64,000 nucleotides of DNA from Leptodactylus fallax (taxonomy: Eukaryota; Chordata; Amphibia; Anura; Leptodactylidae). Under the pieces are notes generated by a model. That model worked only from the letters and a program-made list of their open reading frames with translations, was not told where the DNA came from and made no database searches. The stretch's first letter is position 1. Every line of letters begins with the position of its first letter. The stretch spans positions 2,357,501 through 2,421,500 of the forward strand of contig CAMRHE010000166.1 in NCBI GenBank assembly GCA_947044405.1. The letters run 5' to 3'. Below are positions 43,222 to 55,640 of this stretch, in pieces. The position numbers were made by a program, and so were the translations under genes.

Positions 43222-44112
43222 TGTAGGGAACTGCCATTTCTACTAGTATATAATGTATCTAGCTTCTTTGCCCCTGCAGTTTGGCTTCAGAGACCCCAGG
43301 CATTTAGTGCAAGTTTTGTTTTGTAAATACAGTGAGTCAGACACATGTGAGGCAGAGCTGCTGGGGGGAGAGATGTGAGCAGAGCTGCTGAGACAGACAT
43401 GTTATGTCTGGGGGAGTCTAAGAGCCACTTGTTCCTCTTTACTTCACAGTATATAGTTAGGTATGTGTTACCCCCTATATACTCACAGGACCTAGCTAGT
43501 AACCGTAGTTAGGGATCCATATATATATACAGTTCAGGGCAGTGATAGGTTAGGCTTCCGAAGGCCAACTAGCTAGTTAGAGGCCCGGTGGCACTAGTAG
43601 TTTAGCTGGCAGGTTAAGGACTCAGTGTTAGGGTAGTCAGGCCTGCATCTACTGCCGTCACCGTCGCCCTGTTTGCTGCCTGTGAAGAATCTCACCATCA
43701 TCATCATCATCTCCTGATCGGCTGTCTGTCATCTCCTGGAAGAATCCGAGGATCCACAGTCATCCACAGGGGCCCCTGCATCTCTTCTGTTGCCTGGAGG
43801 TATTGTGCACCGGAATCTTGCTATATATCTATATATATATATACCCGGGTATATAACCTAAGACGGTTGAGGACTTGCTGGTTGTTGTAGTACTTGTTAA
43901 GGCTACTAACTGTATTTCATGGGTAAGTCCCAGGAAGAGATCCTCCCTGTAATACAGAGGCTCTATCCTGGGTGGAGGCACTGATATATTTCATATATGT
44001 TCCCACTCTTCCCTTCAGCGAAGGCTTCAGGTCCCATTATACACACAGGTCAGCGCCAGAGTCTGTTGCGGGAGGGATAATACTCATACCCCCCCCCCCA
44101 AATAGGGCTACA
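43222..44112 (+). repeat. 3' LTR of the gypsy element (891 bp)
   Basis: Same ends as the 5' LTR. Relative to it there is a ~120-bp deletion after GGTTGTTGTAGTACT (near 43894), an extra CAT in the (CAT)n run near 43700, and a few substitutions (for example ACATGCGAGG/ACATGTGAGG, CCTAGATAG/CCTAGCTAG). Confidence 0.95.
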
Positions 44113-44950
44113 TACGTATTCCATAATCATCACGTGTGGAAGGTGCATTAAGAGTGAAGAATTCATTAAGACTTGAAGAAATGGATTCCTGAACATGTTT
44201 TAAATATATTAAGAGAATGTTATTATGCCAACTGCAGGTGTTGCGGGGGGTGGGAATGAGTTTGAATGGTCATAGCAATAGGATCATGGTCTGACCATGT
44301 TATGTGACCTATGGTACATTGAGATACATCAAGAAGGAGCCATTTATCAGTTAGAAACATATCAATACATGTGTAAGTATGATGGTTGGAAGAATTGAAT
44401 GTGAAATCCCTTTCTGATACATGTACGCATCGCCAAACATAATGTAAATTTTTCTGTATAACCCAGGCATTCAGTTGTGGAGGGGGGTCTATTATGTCTA
44501 TAACTGGTATCAATTGACCTATCGTGAATGATATTGAAATCTCCACAGAAAATACACTTACCCTGGATTTTCCCTCTAAGCTTTTTAGTAAAAGGTATTT
44601 AAAAAAGCAACCTGAGAGGAATTGGGACAATATAAGTTAACTTACATTATATAGTACGCTACTTATAATATAGGTTAAAAGTTACATTATTAATGGAGCA
44701 AATCAGGGCAACAAACCTTCCTTTGTGGTCTACAACAGAATTCATCAAATGAAACGTAAGTGTTCCTGACCACAATAATAACAACAGCTTTTTCTGGTGT
44801 TGGTGAATTTAGGGGGAGATTGTTCATCAAAGTGGGATTCTTGTATGTATAATACATCAGCATTTGATCTAAACGCCTCCATCCATATTAAAGACCTTTT
44901 ATAAAGCTGTTATGGCCTTTGACATTCATAGATAAAAGCTTAATAGCCAT
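44113..44950 (-). pseudogene. L1 ORF2 endonuclease (segment 1 of 3)
   Basis: The reverse strand starts at ATG 44950 (MAIKLLSMNVKGHNS), equivalent to the MVLKLASLNVRGLNS start of the other L1 ORF2. It shows an IQESHFDEQ-type motif near 44850 and then HTYTCIDMFLTDKWLL and ITWSDHDPIAMTI (44223-44400), the catalytic SDH end of the domain. Several frame breaks and stops lie between. The gypsy element cuts the gene just downstream. Confidence 0.85.
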
Positions 44951-45229
44951 ATATGGGCAAGTGAAAAAGCTTCTGTGATCTACTTGTTATACAGAGAAAG
45001 GATTTAGCACACAGCATTGTAGAGTAGCGAACATAACAGCCAGGGTTGGTCAAGCAGAAGGTTGAAGGTAATATAACAAAGCCATGAATCGGCAAAAACA
45101 AAAACAGTTCAAAAAGTAATAAACAAAGTAATACTATAGTGAGCAGTAAAGAATTCTGCACAAACTCGGGGGGCAGTTTGTATGGAAAGGACATAGAGTT
45201 GTCTGCTATACCGCATAACAGGATGATCC

Positions 45230-46250
45230 TCAGGTGACCTCAGAGACAGGATTCCAGAGTGGTGTTAATTTGGATGGTGAGATGGATTTTCGAGCAGATG
45301 CCTGTGGGGGAGGTGAGTCCTGGCCCCATTGCTGGAATATTTTTGCTCCTTGGTCCAGGGAGGTGAAAGAATGGGGAGTGCCATTTCTGAATACAATCAT
45401 CTTGACAGTAAAGCACCATTTGCAGGGGAGAGTGTCGTGTCTCGTGGTTTGAATTAACGGGATTAACTTATTTCGGGCTGTGATAGTCACTTGAGATATG
45501 TCAGTGAATAATTTAATGTTCTGGAATGGTGCGAGAAGAGTAGCCAATTTCCTACAAGCCATCATGAGTTAATCCTTTAGATGGTAAAAGTGAATAAATG
45601 CTATGGCATCACAGGGGACGGAATCAGGCAAAGCAAAGTCTCCCATTTTAGTTTCAATTTGGTTTATACGTTCACAAAGGGATCCAATAGTAGAGGATAC
45701 ATTTCATATGGCTTTAGCAGTATCCTTTTGAATGATACTGTGTAAAACCAGCATAATATCTTTAAGAAAGGATTTAGATACTGCTTGATTGCCAACAGGA
45801 AAGGCTTTAAGAGTATCGGGGATGGGCCCCTGAGGGAGAGAGGAGGTTGTAGTTGTAAAATCAAATGTCGTGCCCCATCTCATGCGCTGTTTAGCTGGAC
45901 TTTGAGCAAGAAGTCAAGGGAGGCCGTTTTACCCCTACCTGCACAACAAGAGGCTGAAGAGAAAGGTTGTCTGATGTGGGGGAGGTCCCTCCTTTTTTGT
46001 GACACCACCACTCGATGGTGACTATGAGGCTGAACTGAAAGATGTGCAGTCGGAGCTTGGCTGGGTGTCTTCAGATAAGATCTTAGCTTGGGAGGAGGAA
46101 GGTAGCATATTAGGTGCTGAAGCACTACCAGAGGTGTCTGACATGTGCAGTATGACTGCCAGGGAGGGGTCTCTGCGCTATCTTAGATCTGAGGCTGAGA
46201 AGAAAAGAAGCTGGTGAGCTTCTTAAGAGGGCCCTTTTTCCCTCTATGGA
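45230..46250 (-). pseudogene. L1 ORF1 remnant
   Basis: Reverse-strand start MVHRGKKGPLKKLTSFFSS near 46250 matches the basic N-terminus of the intact ORF1 at 9881. The C-terminal domain survives at 45230-45565 (FTDISQVTITARNKLIPLIQ and KWCFTVKMIVFRNGTP). The middle is broken by stops and frameshifts. About 190 bp of 5' UTR-like sequence extends to ~46440. Confidence 0.75.
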
Positions 46251-46446
46251 CCATTGCAGTAGGATCACGATGTTCAGAGTTGCAAATAAAGTTGTAACTG
46301 AGGTAGAGAATTTCTGGGTGTTGCTTAAAGCAGGACACGGGGACAGAGTGGAGGTAAGCAACGACCATCGTTCTGCGAAGCCAGGTCATGCCTGGCCCAG
46401 TGGTGTCATTAAGCAGGTCAAGGTTGACAAAAAGAAGACTGACAGG

Positions 46447-46730
46447 CAGGGGCATAACTAGCAAAGACTGGGCCCCACAGCAAACTTTTAACTTGGGGGG
46501 GGCCACGATATAGCGCCCCCCTTCCTAGCCCCCACACAGTATAATGCCCCATTTACACACACTACAATGTCCCAAATTGGCCTTCACACAGTATAATGAC
46601 CCATAGTGACCCCTCCTCACAATATAATGTCCCATAGAAGCCCCTTCACACAGTATAATGTTCCATAGCAGCCTCCATACAGTATAATGTCTCTGGGGGA
46701 CCCACAAGGTAAAGAACATGCTTCACAAGG
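46447..46730. repeat. hAT-type left end followed by degenerate tandem units
   Basis: CAGGGGCATAACTAGC at 46447 resembles the hAT end at 15570. Eight or so units of CACACAGTATAATGnCCCAT follow, related in style to the 24-kb minisatellite. No right end was found. Confidence 0.5.
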
Positions 46731-46839
46731 TGACTAGTGTAGCCTGCCTGTTGTGGGTAAACCATGCGGTAGAGGGTATTTTAATTAAGTATATAAACAT
46801 GATACCTCAACTGTAGTGGGATGTGGGGTGTCTACAAAG

Positions 46840-47115
46840 TGAGGCCGAGCATTTTACAGTCACAGCAAGGCAGATCGGATAGGATTCCATCCATATCTTG
46901 CAAAAACATAGGCACTGCGGACATGCTGCGATTTCCAAAACCATTACAGTTTTGGAAGTCGCAGCATGCCAATTATACCTACGGAAACATGGCAGTTTCC
47001 GAATAGGTATAATTGAAACAGAAAAGCGCTGTGGGAAAAACCGCAATGTGTTGCCACCACGTTTTTTCCGGCAGTGCTTTTTTTGCTACGTCCAGCTACG
47101 AGTGGCCTTAGCCTA
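46840..47115. repeat. Dispersed family B copy
   Basis: The right end GCTACGAGTGGCCTTAGCCTA is a family B terminus. Internal ATGCTGCGATTTCCAAAACC / TTTTGGAAGTCGCAGCATG forms a hairpin. The left end is degraded. Confidence 0.5.
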
Positions 47116-48394
47116 AAGGGGTTTTCTGGGACTTATTCATTGAAGACCTATCCTGAGGATACCACCAATTGAAGATCAGCAGGGAACCCAGGAACCCAGT
47201 GGATCAGCTGCTTGAAGCAGCTACAATACTTCACTGTTTCCTAGTCCATGTGATGTCACATACATTTAAGTGAGTGGGCTGAGATGTGATATGAAGCACA
47301 GCTGTTATACTAAAATATGGTGCTGCACTTGGTAAGTAGTGAAGGCCACAGTATCACCCAAATGCCATGTCCTGTTCAAATAGCTGATTGTCTGACCTCT
47401 GACAATCTTCAGTTAATGACTTATCCTAATAATAGGTCATCAATTATTAACCCTGGAAAATGTTTACTCTTTGCATTAAGTAATGGGAAGCTAAATGTAA
47501 GGTACAGTACTGATAACCTAAAAAAATGAAGAAAATAGGAAGATATTACCTAAAAAGACAAAAACAAAGATACCATAATTGTTAGGAACTCAGAATCAAA
47601 TTCCAACTTTTCTGCACTTTTAATTCAAATCAAACAATTCAAGTTGTTTAACACAATGAGAAATACATTAGGTGTAAATGACTTGTCTAATGATTTCTTC
47701 CAGTGCCTTGTAAAATTACTCTGAAGAAATCTGGATAAGGATTTTGTAATTTTCACTGAAGTAGCCTGGAAGATAAAGCCAATCACTTTCATCCCAGTAG
47801 GAAAGAAATATTTGAGTATGGTGATAAAAATAGCTGCAAGCAGGCTAGGAAAATAGGAGTGTATGAATGTAGTGATTGCCTTGGTTGCAGCAATTTCTCA
47901 AGACAGACATTTTACAATTTTTTTTTCTACATAAAGATAAGTGGTTATTGGGAGTTTAGATGTCAACTGTTCTCAAAAATGACTCATAACAGGTTTAGCA
48001 ACTAAGATTGTGATACATTATTCTGTAAATGAAAAACTTTTAGTCAATCTGAATACTATAGTTAAATGGGTATTCTCATCACATGTTATGGCATAATATT
48101 GTGGCAATGATATGCTTTAAAGGGAATCTTTCACCAGGTTTGGGGCCCATAAATCAGCAGCAGATCCTTAGGTTGAAAGGGTTTACGACTCCATGCCTTG
48201 TAAATCTAGTGGGTAAGTTTGACAATTTTTAAAGGTTTAATCGGCTGGAGGTGAATCCTGGTCTCATCCCCAGCAGCACCAAGACATCTTGCCTTAGTAT
48301 GTATGTGCATTTATGACATACACATACAAAAGTAGTATAAAACCTGCCATATACTTTAGGTAGCTGTCATTTGGATGGTCATTTGGCCGACAGA
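47116..48394. other. Mostly unrecognised; TTAA-type MITE fragments at the edges
   Basis: AAAGGGGTTTTCTGGGAC at 47116 and TTAAAGGGAATCTTTCACCA at 48117 look like left ends of TTAA MITEs; the second is cut off by the L2 element. Between ~47530 and 48110 I see nothing recognisable, and this may be unique sequence. Confidence 0.4.
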
Positions 48395-50420
48395 TGTCTC
48401 ATTCAGTCCTCTTTGTCCCCAATCTCTTCACTCTCCTGCACCAATCTAGCCACCAGTCACTATAATGAAACTCTTAAGAGTGCATTGGATGAGGCGGCTC
48501 CCCCCTCCACTCGAAAGGTTAGACGCAGGAGGCCGCAATCCTGGCACACGCCACAGACACGTTTTCTTCAGCGGTGCTCTAGGTGTGCTGAACGTCTGTG
48601 GAGAAAATCACGTACACCTGCAGACTTACTCCACTTTAAATTTATGCTTAAAACCTATAATTCTGCCCTTCACCTAGCCAAACAAGCCTATTTCACTGCT
48701 CCCATCTCTTCTCTCTCCTGTAACCCTAAAAGACTATTTGAAACTTTTCACTCCTTACTCACTCCCAAGGTGCAGATGCCATTCACAGACCTTAGCGCAG
48801 ATGACCTGGCCATGTATTTCCATGATAAAATTGATAAGATCCGTCAGAAAATAACTGCCCAATCCCCAGGTGTCACTGACCCCATCACCAGCCACACTTC
48901 AGACTGTTCATTCTCATCTTTTGAACCTGTTACAGAGGAGGAAGTATCTCAGCTACTTTCTTCTTCTCGCCCTCCAGTCTCTGTCGCCTGCCGTCACGAC
49001 TTACCTTACTAAAATATTTAACCTCTCTCTCTCTTCTGGAATTTTCCCATCCTCTTTCAAACATGCTGTCATAACCCCACTACTGAAGAGATCCTCCCTT
49101 GACCTGCTAACTATCGACCTGTCTCTAACCTCCCCTTCATCTCCAAAATCTTGGAACGCTTAGTCTATTCTCATTTAATCCGCTATCTTTCTGCTAACTC
49201 TCTTCTTGACCCCTTACAATTTGGCTTCCGCATTCTGCACTCTACTGAAACGGCCTTCACAAAAGTCTCCAATGATCTCCTGACGGCTAAATCCAAAGGT
49301 GACTTCTCTCTTCTTATTCTTCTAGATCTCTCAGCAGCATTTGACACTGACCATCAACTCCTCACTATGCTCCGTTCTGTCGGCCTCACAGACACTGCTC
49401 TCTCCTGGTTCTCCTCTTATCTCTCTGACCACACTTTCTGTGTATCATTTGCGGGCTCTATTTCTTCCCCTTGCCGTTGGGGTTCCTCAGGGCTCGGTCC
49501 TAGGTCCCCTGCTCTTCTACCTCTACACAGCCCCCATTGGACAAACCATCACTAGATTTGGCTTCTGGTACCATCTTTATGCTGATGACACCCAATTATA
49601 TACATCATCCCGTGACATCACCCCTGCACTAATACAGAACACCAGTGACTGTCTCTCTGATATCTCAAATATCATGTCTTCGCTCTATCTAAAACTGAAT
49701 CTCTCAAAGACCAAACTACTGCTGTTTCCACCATCTAATGGATCTGTTCCTGATATCTCCATTGCAGTCTCCGGCCTTACCATAACTCCTAGGCAGTATG
49801 CCCGCTGCCTCGGGGTTTAGTTTGACTCAGACCTTTCCTTCATCCCCCATATCCAATCACTCACATGCTCATGTCATCTCCACCTCAAAAACATCTCCAG
49901 AATCCACCCTTACCTTACCACAAATACACTAAAGACACTTATTGTTGCCCTGATTCACTCTCGCCTTGACTACTGTAACTTCTTACTAATCGGTCTTCCC
50001 TTTACTAAACTCTCCCCTCTACAATATATTCTGGATGCGGCAGCCAGGCTCATCTATCAGTCTAGACGCTACAGCGATGCCTCCGGTCTGTGCCGGTCAC
50101 TACATTGGCTGCCTATTCAATACAGAATACAATATAAACTTATGACCCTCATTCACAAGGCTCTCCATAATGCTGCACCTCCCTACATTTCCTCCCTCAT
50201 CTCTGTCTATCGCCCAACCCGTACTCTCCGTTCACTCAATGACCTAAGACTAACATCCTCTATTATCAGAACCTCCCATGCTCGTATACAAGACTTCTCC
50301 CGAGTTGCACCACTTCTCTGGAATGCTCTATCCCGGACTATTAGATTAACCCCCAATTTCCACAGATTCAAGAGTAAACTAAAGACACATCTTTTCAGAC
50401 AGGCCTATCACAACTCCTAA
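48395..50420 (+). pseudogene. L2-type reverse transcriptase remnant
   Basis: Reverse transcriptase of the LINE, spread over several frames. In order: linker region (48400-48990), FKHAVITPLLKR (49060), [20 protein letters not shown] and [11 protein letters not shown] (motif A, 49220-49345), [20 protein letters not shown] (motif B, 49475-49540), and [14 protein letters not shown] (motif C, 49565-49610). A TAG follows at ~49818. The C-terminal segment then has LHWLPIQYRIQYKLM and APPYISSLISVYRPTRTLRS up to 50420. There are at least three frame changes and one in-frame stop, so no complete enzyme is possible. Catalytic motifs themselves are intact. Confidence 0.88.
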
Positions 50421-50825
50421 TGTAAACCCTTCCGTAGTTAGAATCCCTAAAACATACTCTCCTCTGTTGATGCTCCAACACAGGATATGATGCCGTATCA
50501 GACTAACTTTATATGTCCAGGCACCATGTGCACGTTAAAGGACATGGCTGATGATGGCTCATACAGCTTTATATATGTGTAATGACACTAACCTTTATTA
50601 CAAAATTGTCTGACCATTGTACAAGCAATACTACGTCTGTTGCCTCCCCTGCTACCTCGTGTCACCCCCTCTACCTCATAGATTGTAAGCTCTTGCGAGC
50701 AGGGCCCTCAGTCCCAGGGTGTGAATAGAATATTTATTTGCAATGTATCTTTTTTGTCAGTACTTAAACCCTACAAATTGTACAGTGCTGCGGAATATGT
50801 TGGCGCTATATAAATTTATTATTAT
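48395..50825 (+). mobile_element. L2-type LINE, 5'-truncated
   Basis: Holds the RT and C-terminal region and a characteristic 3' end: TAGATTGTAAGCTCTTGCGA, GCAGGGCCCTC, then GTACAGTGCTGCGGAATATG and a TTGGCGCTATATAAA tail with (ATT)n. The GATTGTAAGCTCnTTGnGnGCAGGG block is typical of L2 3' ends. The endonuclease part is missing. Confidence 0.88.
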
Positions 50826-51060
50826 TCAAATTCCCACACAAATGCATGCTTGGTCATAGAGTATGTGTATTGAACTGTAAGAAGGTAAAAAGTCTTTTCC
50901 CAACTCTTCTGACCGATATTATCCCGCTCACATCTGCCGTTGGGTGAGAATCGTTGATTATGATGTCAATCTGTTTTCCCTTAGTCCCACAGCAGCACAA
51001 TATGGGGTATTTCTGCCCCTGTGTGTCAATAGGACAGGTGGAATTTTTAATTTGCATAAT

Positions 51061-51212
51061 TTATGCATGACTATGGTACCCTATAAAAGGGCAAAAGAGA
51101 CCTCTTCTCCCCCCCCCCCCACCTTGTGTTAGGATTATTTTCTTTATAACTAACACGGGGAGGGGGGGAGAAATCTCTTTTGCCCTCTTATAGGGTACCA
51201 TAGTCATGCATT
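51061..51212. repeat. 150-bp hairpin element
   Basis: ATGCATGACTATGGTACCCT (from 51062) and AGGGTACCATAGTCATGCAT (ending ~51210) are inverted. The fold continues through GGGCAAAAGAGA / TCTCTTTTGCCC. The stretch 50826-51060 just left of it shows nothing recognisable. Confidence 0.65.
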
Positions 51213-51829
51213 TTGCCGGGGATTGCCGACGTCCTGTTGCTATCACAGCTGGGAGCCTTGTGAAGGCTCCCAGGCCGGTCTTTCATTAATTTCTATTGCG
51301 GGCTAGTCTATGTAGCCTGCAATAGAAGTGCCGTTTTTTTGCAATGCATTAGCCTTGTAATGCATTGCATGAGTGATCAGACCCTCTGGGGTTCAAGTCC
51401 CATAGGGGGTCTAATAAATGCAAAATTTTAAAAAAAAGTACAAAAAAATAAAAAAAAAAAAAAAAAAAAAAAATTAAAAGTTCAAATCACCCCCCTTTGC
51501 CTAGAACACATATAAAAGTAGTTAAATACTGTGAAACACATACACATTAGATATCCCTGTGTCTGAAAATGCCCGGTCTACAAATCTATAAAAATATTTT
51601 TCCCGTACGGTAAACGCTGTAGCGGGAAAAAAAAAATCAAAAGTGCCAAACCGCTGTTTCACTGTTTTGCCTCTGATATAAATTTGAATAAAAAGTGATC
51701 AAAGCAATAGACATTCCCCAAAATGGCATAACTAAAAAGTACACCTGGCCCCACAAAAAAAGACGCCCTATGCATCCCAGTACATGGAAGTATAAAAAAG
51801 TTACGAATGTCAGAATATGGCGACTTTAA

Positions 51830-51886
<57 letters not shown>

Positions 51887-52222
51887 TTGGGGGATTTTTA
51901 AGGGGTTAAAATGTAAATAAAACCATATAAATTTGGTATTCCCGGAACCATACCAAAAACAAAAAATACAGATGACATGTCATTTTGGCTATAGAGCGAA
52001 CGCCATAAAAACGAAGCCCATAAAGTCACACAAATGCACTTTTTCTTCAAATCCACCCCATTCTGAATTTTTTTTCCAGCTTTTCAGTACATTGTACAGA
52101 ATAATAAATGGCAGCATCATGAAGAAAAAAATTTGTCCCACAAACATTAAGACCTTGGGTTTGGAAGGGGGGGGGAGTGAGTCAAAAACGAAAATCGAAA
52201 AATGTCACCGGCGGGAAGGAGT
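51213..52222. repeat. ~1-kb dispersed repeat with A-run and (AT)n
   Basis: Includes a 31-base A-rich run near 51440-51475 and A20 plus (AT)n at 51828-51880. Phrases such as GTGATCAAAGCAATAGACAT, AAAGTACACCTGGCC and TCAAAAACGAAAATCGAAAA are of a kind I associate with abundant frog repeats; a second copy is not present here to prove it. No usable frame. Confidence 0.5.
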
Positions 52223-52239
52223 TAATCATGTAAGACAAT

Positions 52240-53145
52240 TTCCACCGTCTAAGTAAGGAGCCTTAAGAGCTAAGCCAGTTGAATACTTCTCTCCAGTATT
52301 GCGTCAAAGCAGGGAATGTCCACAAGATATGATACAAAGAGCCTGTCTCACCACATCCCCTCCAGCATAGTCCTGAGGTATGGGGGAACATTCTCCTTAA
52401 TCTTTCAGGAGTATAGTACCAGTGCAGTGCAAGAGAACTTTGAGTGTAGATTCATAATGAGTCACACATCGGAATGTATGTTTAGCAAAATCCGTGGCTG
52501 TCTTCCATTGTGTAGGGGAGAAAGATTGGTGTAGGTTGATTTCCCAGGTGTGGATAGGAGCCGTTTTAGCGAAGGAGTTTTTATCACCTAAGGTATTGTA
52601 AAATTGTAAATAGAGCTCAGGATCTTAACACAGTGGTTTGGTAGTTTAAGTTCAATATGTCTTTATGATAAGTCCCTTTTACTGCATGGTGGAGAAGTAG
52701 AAAATGTTTAATTCTAAGGTATGTGAAAAGTGTTTTGAGGGGAGATTGTACTTTGTTCCTAAGGATTAAAACAGGACCATAGTACTATTCTCACACAGAA
52801 GAGATATTGTGCAAATGCCTTTAGATTTGCATTCCAACAGATCTATATGAGCACCTTCAAGGCTCAAAGTCTGGAATCGGCTTATTGTTTTGAATTTGTT
52901 TCCACAGTGTTATCTCATGGTTCAGAATGGGGGACAAGGGTAGCAACTGGTTGTTTGATCATTTCAAATTATGTTTAGGAACTAAATATGACTGTGTCCA
53001 AGTTTTGTTTAGTTATACACCACCAGTCTCTTATAGTTGAAAGGGATACCCAAACCCCCAAAGCTCTCTTTCACTTACTTAAAATGGATGATGGTAGTCT
53101 GAGTTTTTGTTTACTCATATAAATCTAATAGAGACAGAGTTCACT
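52240..53145 (-). pseudogene. L1 ORF2 C-terminal fragment
   Basis: Reverse-strand reading gives HWYYTPERLRRMFPHTSG and CWRGCGETGSLYHILWTF near 52310-52420, parallel to the HWYYTPERLHRIF / CWRGCSEKGTLLH region of the L1 at 14680-14790. The last zinc-knuckle cysteine is Phe here. KLRLPSSILSK near 53080 marks the upstream join. Frames are broken throughout. Confidence 0.8.
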
Positions 53146-53149
53146 TTTT

Positions 53150-55640
53150 GGAAGAAAAGAGGAGGTGGGGGCAGCAAGGGGATTTCTTGGTATCACAGAA
53201 ACGTGGCTAACACTCTCAGACACCACCTTCCCTGCTGCCCTCTCCTATGGAGGTCTGCAATTCTCGCACACTCCCCACCCCAACAATAAACCTGGTGGAG
53301 GCGTAGGCGTGCTCCTGTCTGAAAATTGCTCCTTTGCTCCAATCCAACCGCTACCTGTTCTCACCCTCCCCCTCTTTTGAAATGCACTCTGTTCGCATTT
53401 ACTCACCCTCCAACTGGCCATCATATATCGACCACCAGGACCTACCGCTGCCTTTATCGACCACTTCACCACCTGGCTAATGCACTTCCTATCCACTGAC
53501 ACCCCCACCATCATCATGGGTGATTTCAACATCCCCATTAACACAAACCACCCCTCTGCTTCCAGTCTCCTGTCACTCACTACCTCCTTTGGTCTCTCTC
53601 AATGTTCCTCCTCTGCCGCCCACACAAAGGGACACATGCTGGACCTCATGTTCACCCACCTCTGCTCTCTAGTCAACCTCTCTAACTCTCAGTCCACGCT
53701 CTCTGACCACAACCTGCTGACATTCTCTGCCCTCTCCTCTGTAATAGACCCCCCCAACCCCTAAACCAACACCCCCCCGCAGAAACCTTAATTGCCTTGA
53801 CATCCGCACGCTCTCAGACTCTCTCCTACCACTTGCTGATATAACCTTACTCCAGGATGTAGATACCGCCACTGACTTCTACAATACCATCACTACTTCA
53901 GCCCTTGACTCTGTAGCCCCCTTCACTAACACCAGAGCCTGACCGATCAATAGGCAACCCTTTCAAACTGACCTGACTAAAAAACTGAGACGTGCCTCAT
54001 GGGTTGCAGGTCGCCTCTGGAAGAAAAGCCACTCCCAGGAGGACTTTCTTAGGTACAAAGAGGCAGTACTCACATTCAAGAATGCACTCACCTCTGCAAA
54101 GCAGATCTACTTCTCCACACTAATATCTGCCCTATCCTGCAACCCCAAACAGCTATTCACTACCTTCAACTCCCTTCTCCATCCTCCTGCACCCCCTCCG
54201 GCATCACTTATCACAGCTGATGAGTTTGCCTCTTATTTCAAAAGCAAAATTGACACCATCAGAGACAGTCTCACCCTACACCCCCGACAACCATTCTATC
54301 CAACTGCTCGGTGCTCTTCATCTTTAACCTGTTTCTCCACCGTCACTGATGAAAAGCTCTCCACCCTAATATCTAAATCCCACCTCACCTCCTGCGTGCT
54401 TGACCCCATCCAGTCACACCTCATCCCCAAACTCTCTGAAGTCATTACTCCTGCCCTAACCCATCTCTCTTCAACCTATCCCTAACCCTAACCTATCCCT
54501 TCCCTTCCGCTTTCAAACATGCTACTGTCACACCTATACTTAAGAAACCCTCCCTCGACCCATCCTCTCCAGCCAACTATTGCCCCATCTCACTGCTCCC
54601 ATACGCCTCTAAACTGCTGGAGCAACACATCCACTACGAACCATCCTCCTATCTCTTGTCCAATGTGCTCTTTGACAGACTACAGTCAGGCTTCAGACCC
54701 CATCACTCCACAGAAACTGCCCTAACCAAGGTCACTAATGACCTTTTAACTGCCAAACCCAAACGTCACTACTCTGTCCTCCTCCTCCTCCTCGACCTCT
54801 CCTCTGCCTTTGACACAGTCGACCATTCCCTCCTGTTACATACGTTCTCATCCCTTGGCATCTCAGACCTGGCCCTTTCCTGGATCTCCTCATACCTCAC
54901 CACCCGCATATTCAGCGTCTCCCACTCGCACACCACCTCCTCGCCACGCCCTCTTTCTTTAGGTATTCCCCAAGGCTCCGTCCTAGGACCCCTCTTGTTC
55001 TCCATCTACACCCTAGGCCTTGGCCAACTCATAGAATTCCATGGTCTCATCCCAGTCCCACAGGCCCGCTGCCTTGGGATAACCCTAGACTCTGACCTAT
55101 CCTTCATGCCGCATATTGAAACCCTCAATACTTCCTGCCACCTCCAGCTCAAGAACATCCACCGAATATATCTCCGACCTAAGCTGCCGCTACCTGCCCG
55201 CACGTAACCTCTGATCCTCCAAAGACCTCCTACTCCGCTCTGCTCTTATCCGCTCTTCACACAAACGTCTCCAAGAGTTCTCCCGTGCATTCCCCATACT
55301 CTGGAACTCACTATCAAGACACATCAGACTGGTCCCCCCCCACCCTCACAAGCTTCAAGAAGGCCCTGAAGACTCACCTATTCAGGAAAGCCTACAACCT
55401 CCAATAACGCTACTGTCACCACACCACCACCTGTACAGTCTCTCCCTTCACCTTCTGTATCTATCCCTCTTCCCTCACAGATTGTAAGCCCTTGCGGGCA
55501 GGGCCCTCTATCCCACTGTGCCAGTTGGTCACTGTTAGTATTATCTGTTTTGTACATCTTGTGTACCGTATGTAAATCCGCAAATGTAAAGCGCCAGGGA
55601 ATTAATGGTGCTATATATATAAATAAACAATAATAATAAT
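53150..55640 (+). mobile_element. L2-type LINE inserted in L1
   Basis: Contains the late endonuclease, linker, RT and the L2-type 3' end (CAGATTGTAAGCCCTTGCGG, GCAGGGCCCTC, then TGTAAAGCGCCAGGGAATTA and an (AAT)n tail at ~55630). It is 5'-truncated within the endonuclease near 53163. Confidence 0.88.
53165..55400 (+). pseudogene. L2-type endonuclease/RT remnant
   Basis: Starts FLGITETWL (endonuclease, 53185) and continues MGDFNIPINTN (53517), TLSDHNLLTFS (53700), the linker, then LQSGFRPHHSTETALTKVTN (54680), LLLDLSSAFDTVDHSLL (motif A, ~54780) and [20 protein letters not shown] (motif B, ~54960). The YADD motif C is absent: the sequence jumps from IYTLGLGQLI to VPQARCLGITLDSDLSFMPH, an internal deletion of about 100 codons. 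C-terminal motifs are also shortened (55200-55400). Frames change several times. Confidence 0.88.

Larger units (their letters stand above)
36829..44112 (+). mobile_element. Ty3/gypsy LTR retrotransposon, nearly intact, PNMA-like gag
   Basis: Two LTRs with TG...CA ends (36829-37838 and 43222-44112) flank a primer-binding site, gag, pol and a purine tract. TACG is duplicated at 36825-36828 and 44113-44116. Order protease-RT-RNase H-integrase identifies Ty3/gypsy. Gag and pol share one frame separated by a single TGA. By eye the LTRs differ by about four or five substitutions, a CATdup (3 bp) and a ~120-bp deletion in the right LTR, so the insertion is recent. It lies in the reverse-strand L1 in opposite orientation. 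No envelope frame is present. Confidence 0.95.
30121..46440 (-). mobile_element. Reverse-strand L1-like LINE opened by two later insertions
   Basis: Three segments (30121-32055, 35990-36828, 44113-46440) form one L1 in correct order when read on the reverse strand: 5' UTR and ORF1, endonuclease, RT, C-terminus, then a poly(A) tail seen as the T-run at 30122-30135. A 3.9-kb Penelope-like structure sits inside the FADD motif of the RT. A 7.3-kb gypsy element sits between the endonuclease and the RT fingers. Removing both leaves about 5.1 kb, near full length. It belongs with the 760-1073 fragment rather than with the L1 at 8949-15359. Confidence 0.88.

Noticed and set aside
51390..51420. tRNA-like B box (GGTTCAAGTCC)
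   Set aside because: No A box or cloverleaf around it; it sits in a short GACCC/GGGTC hairpin of a dispersed repeat.
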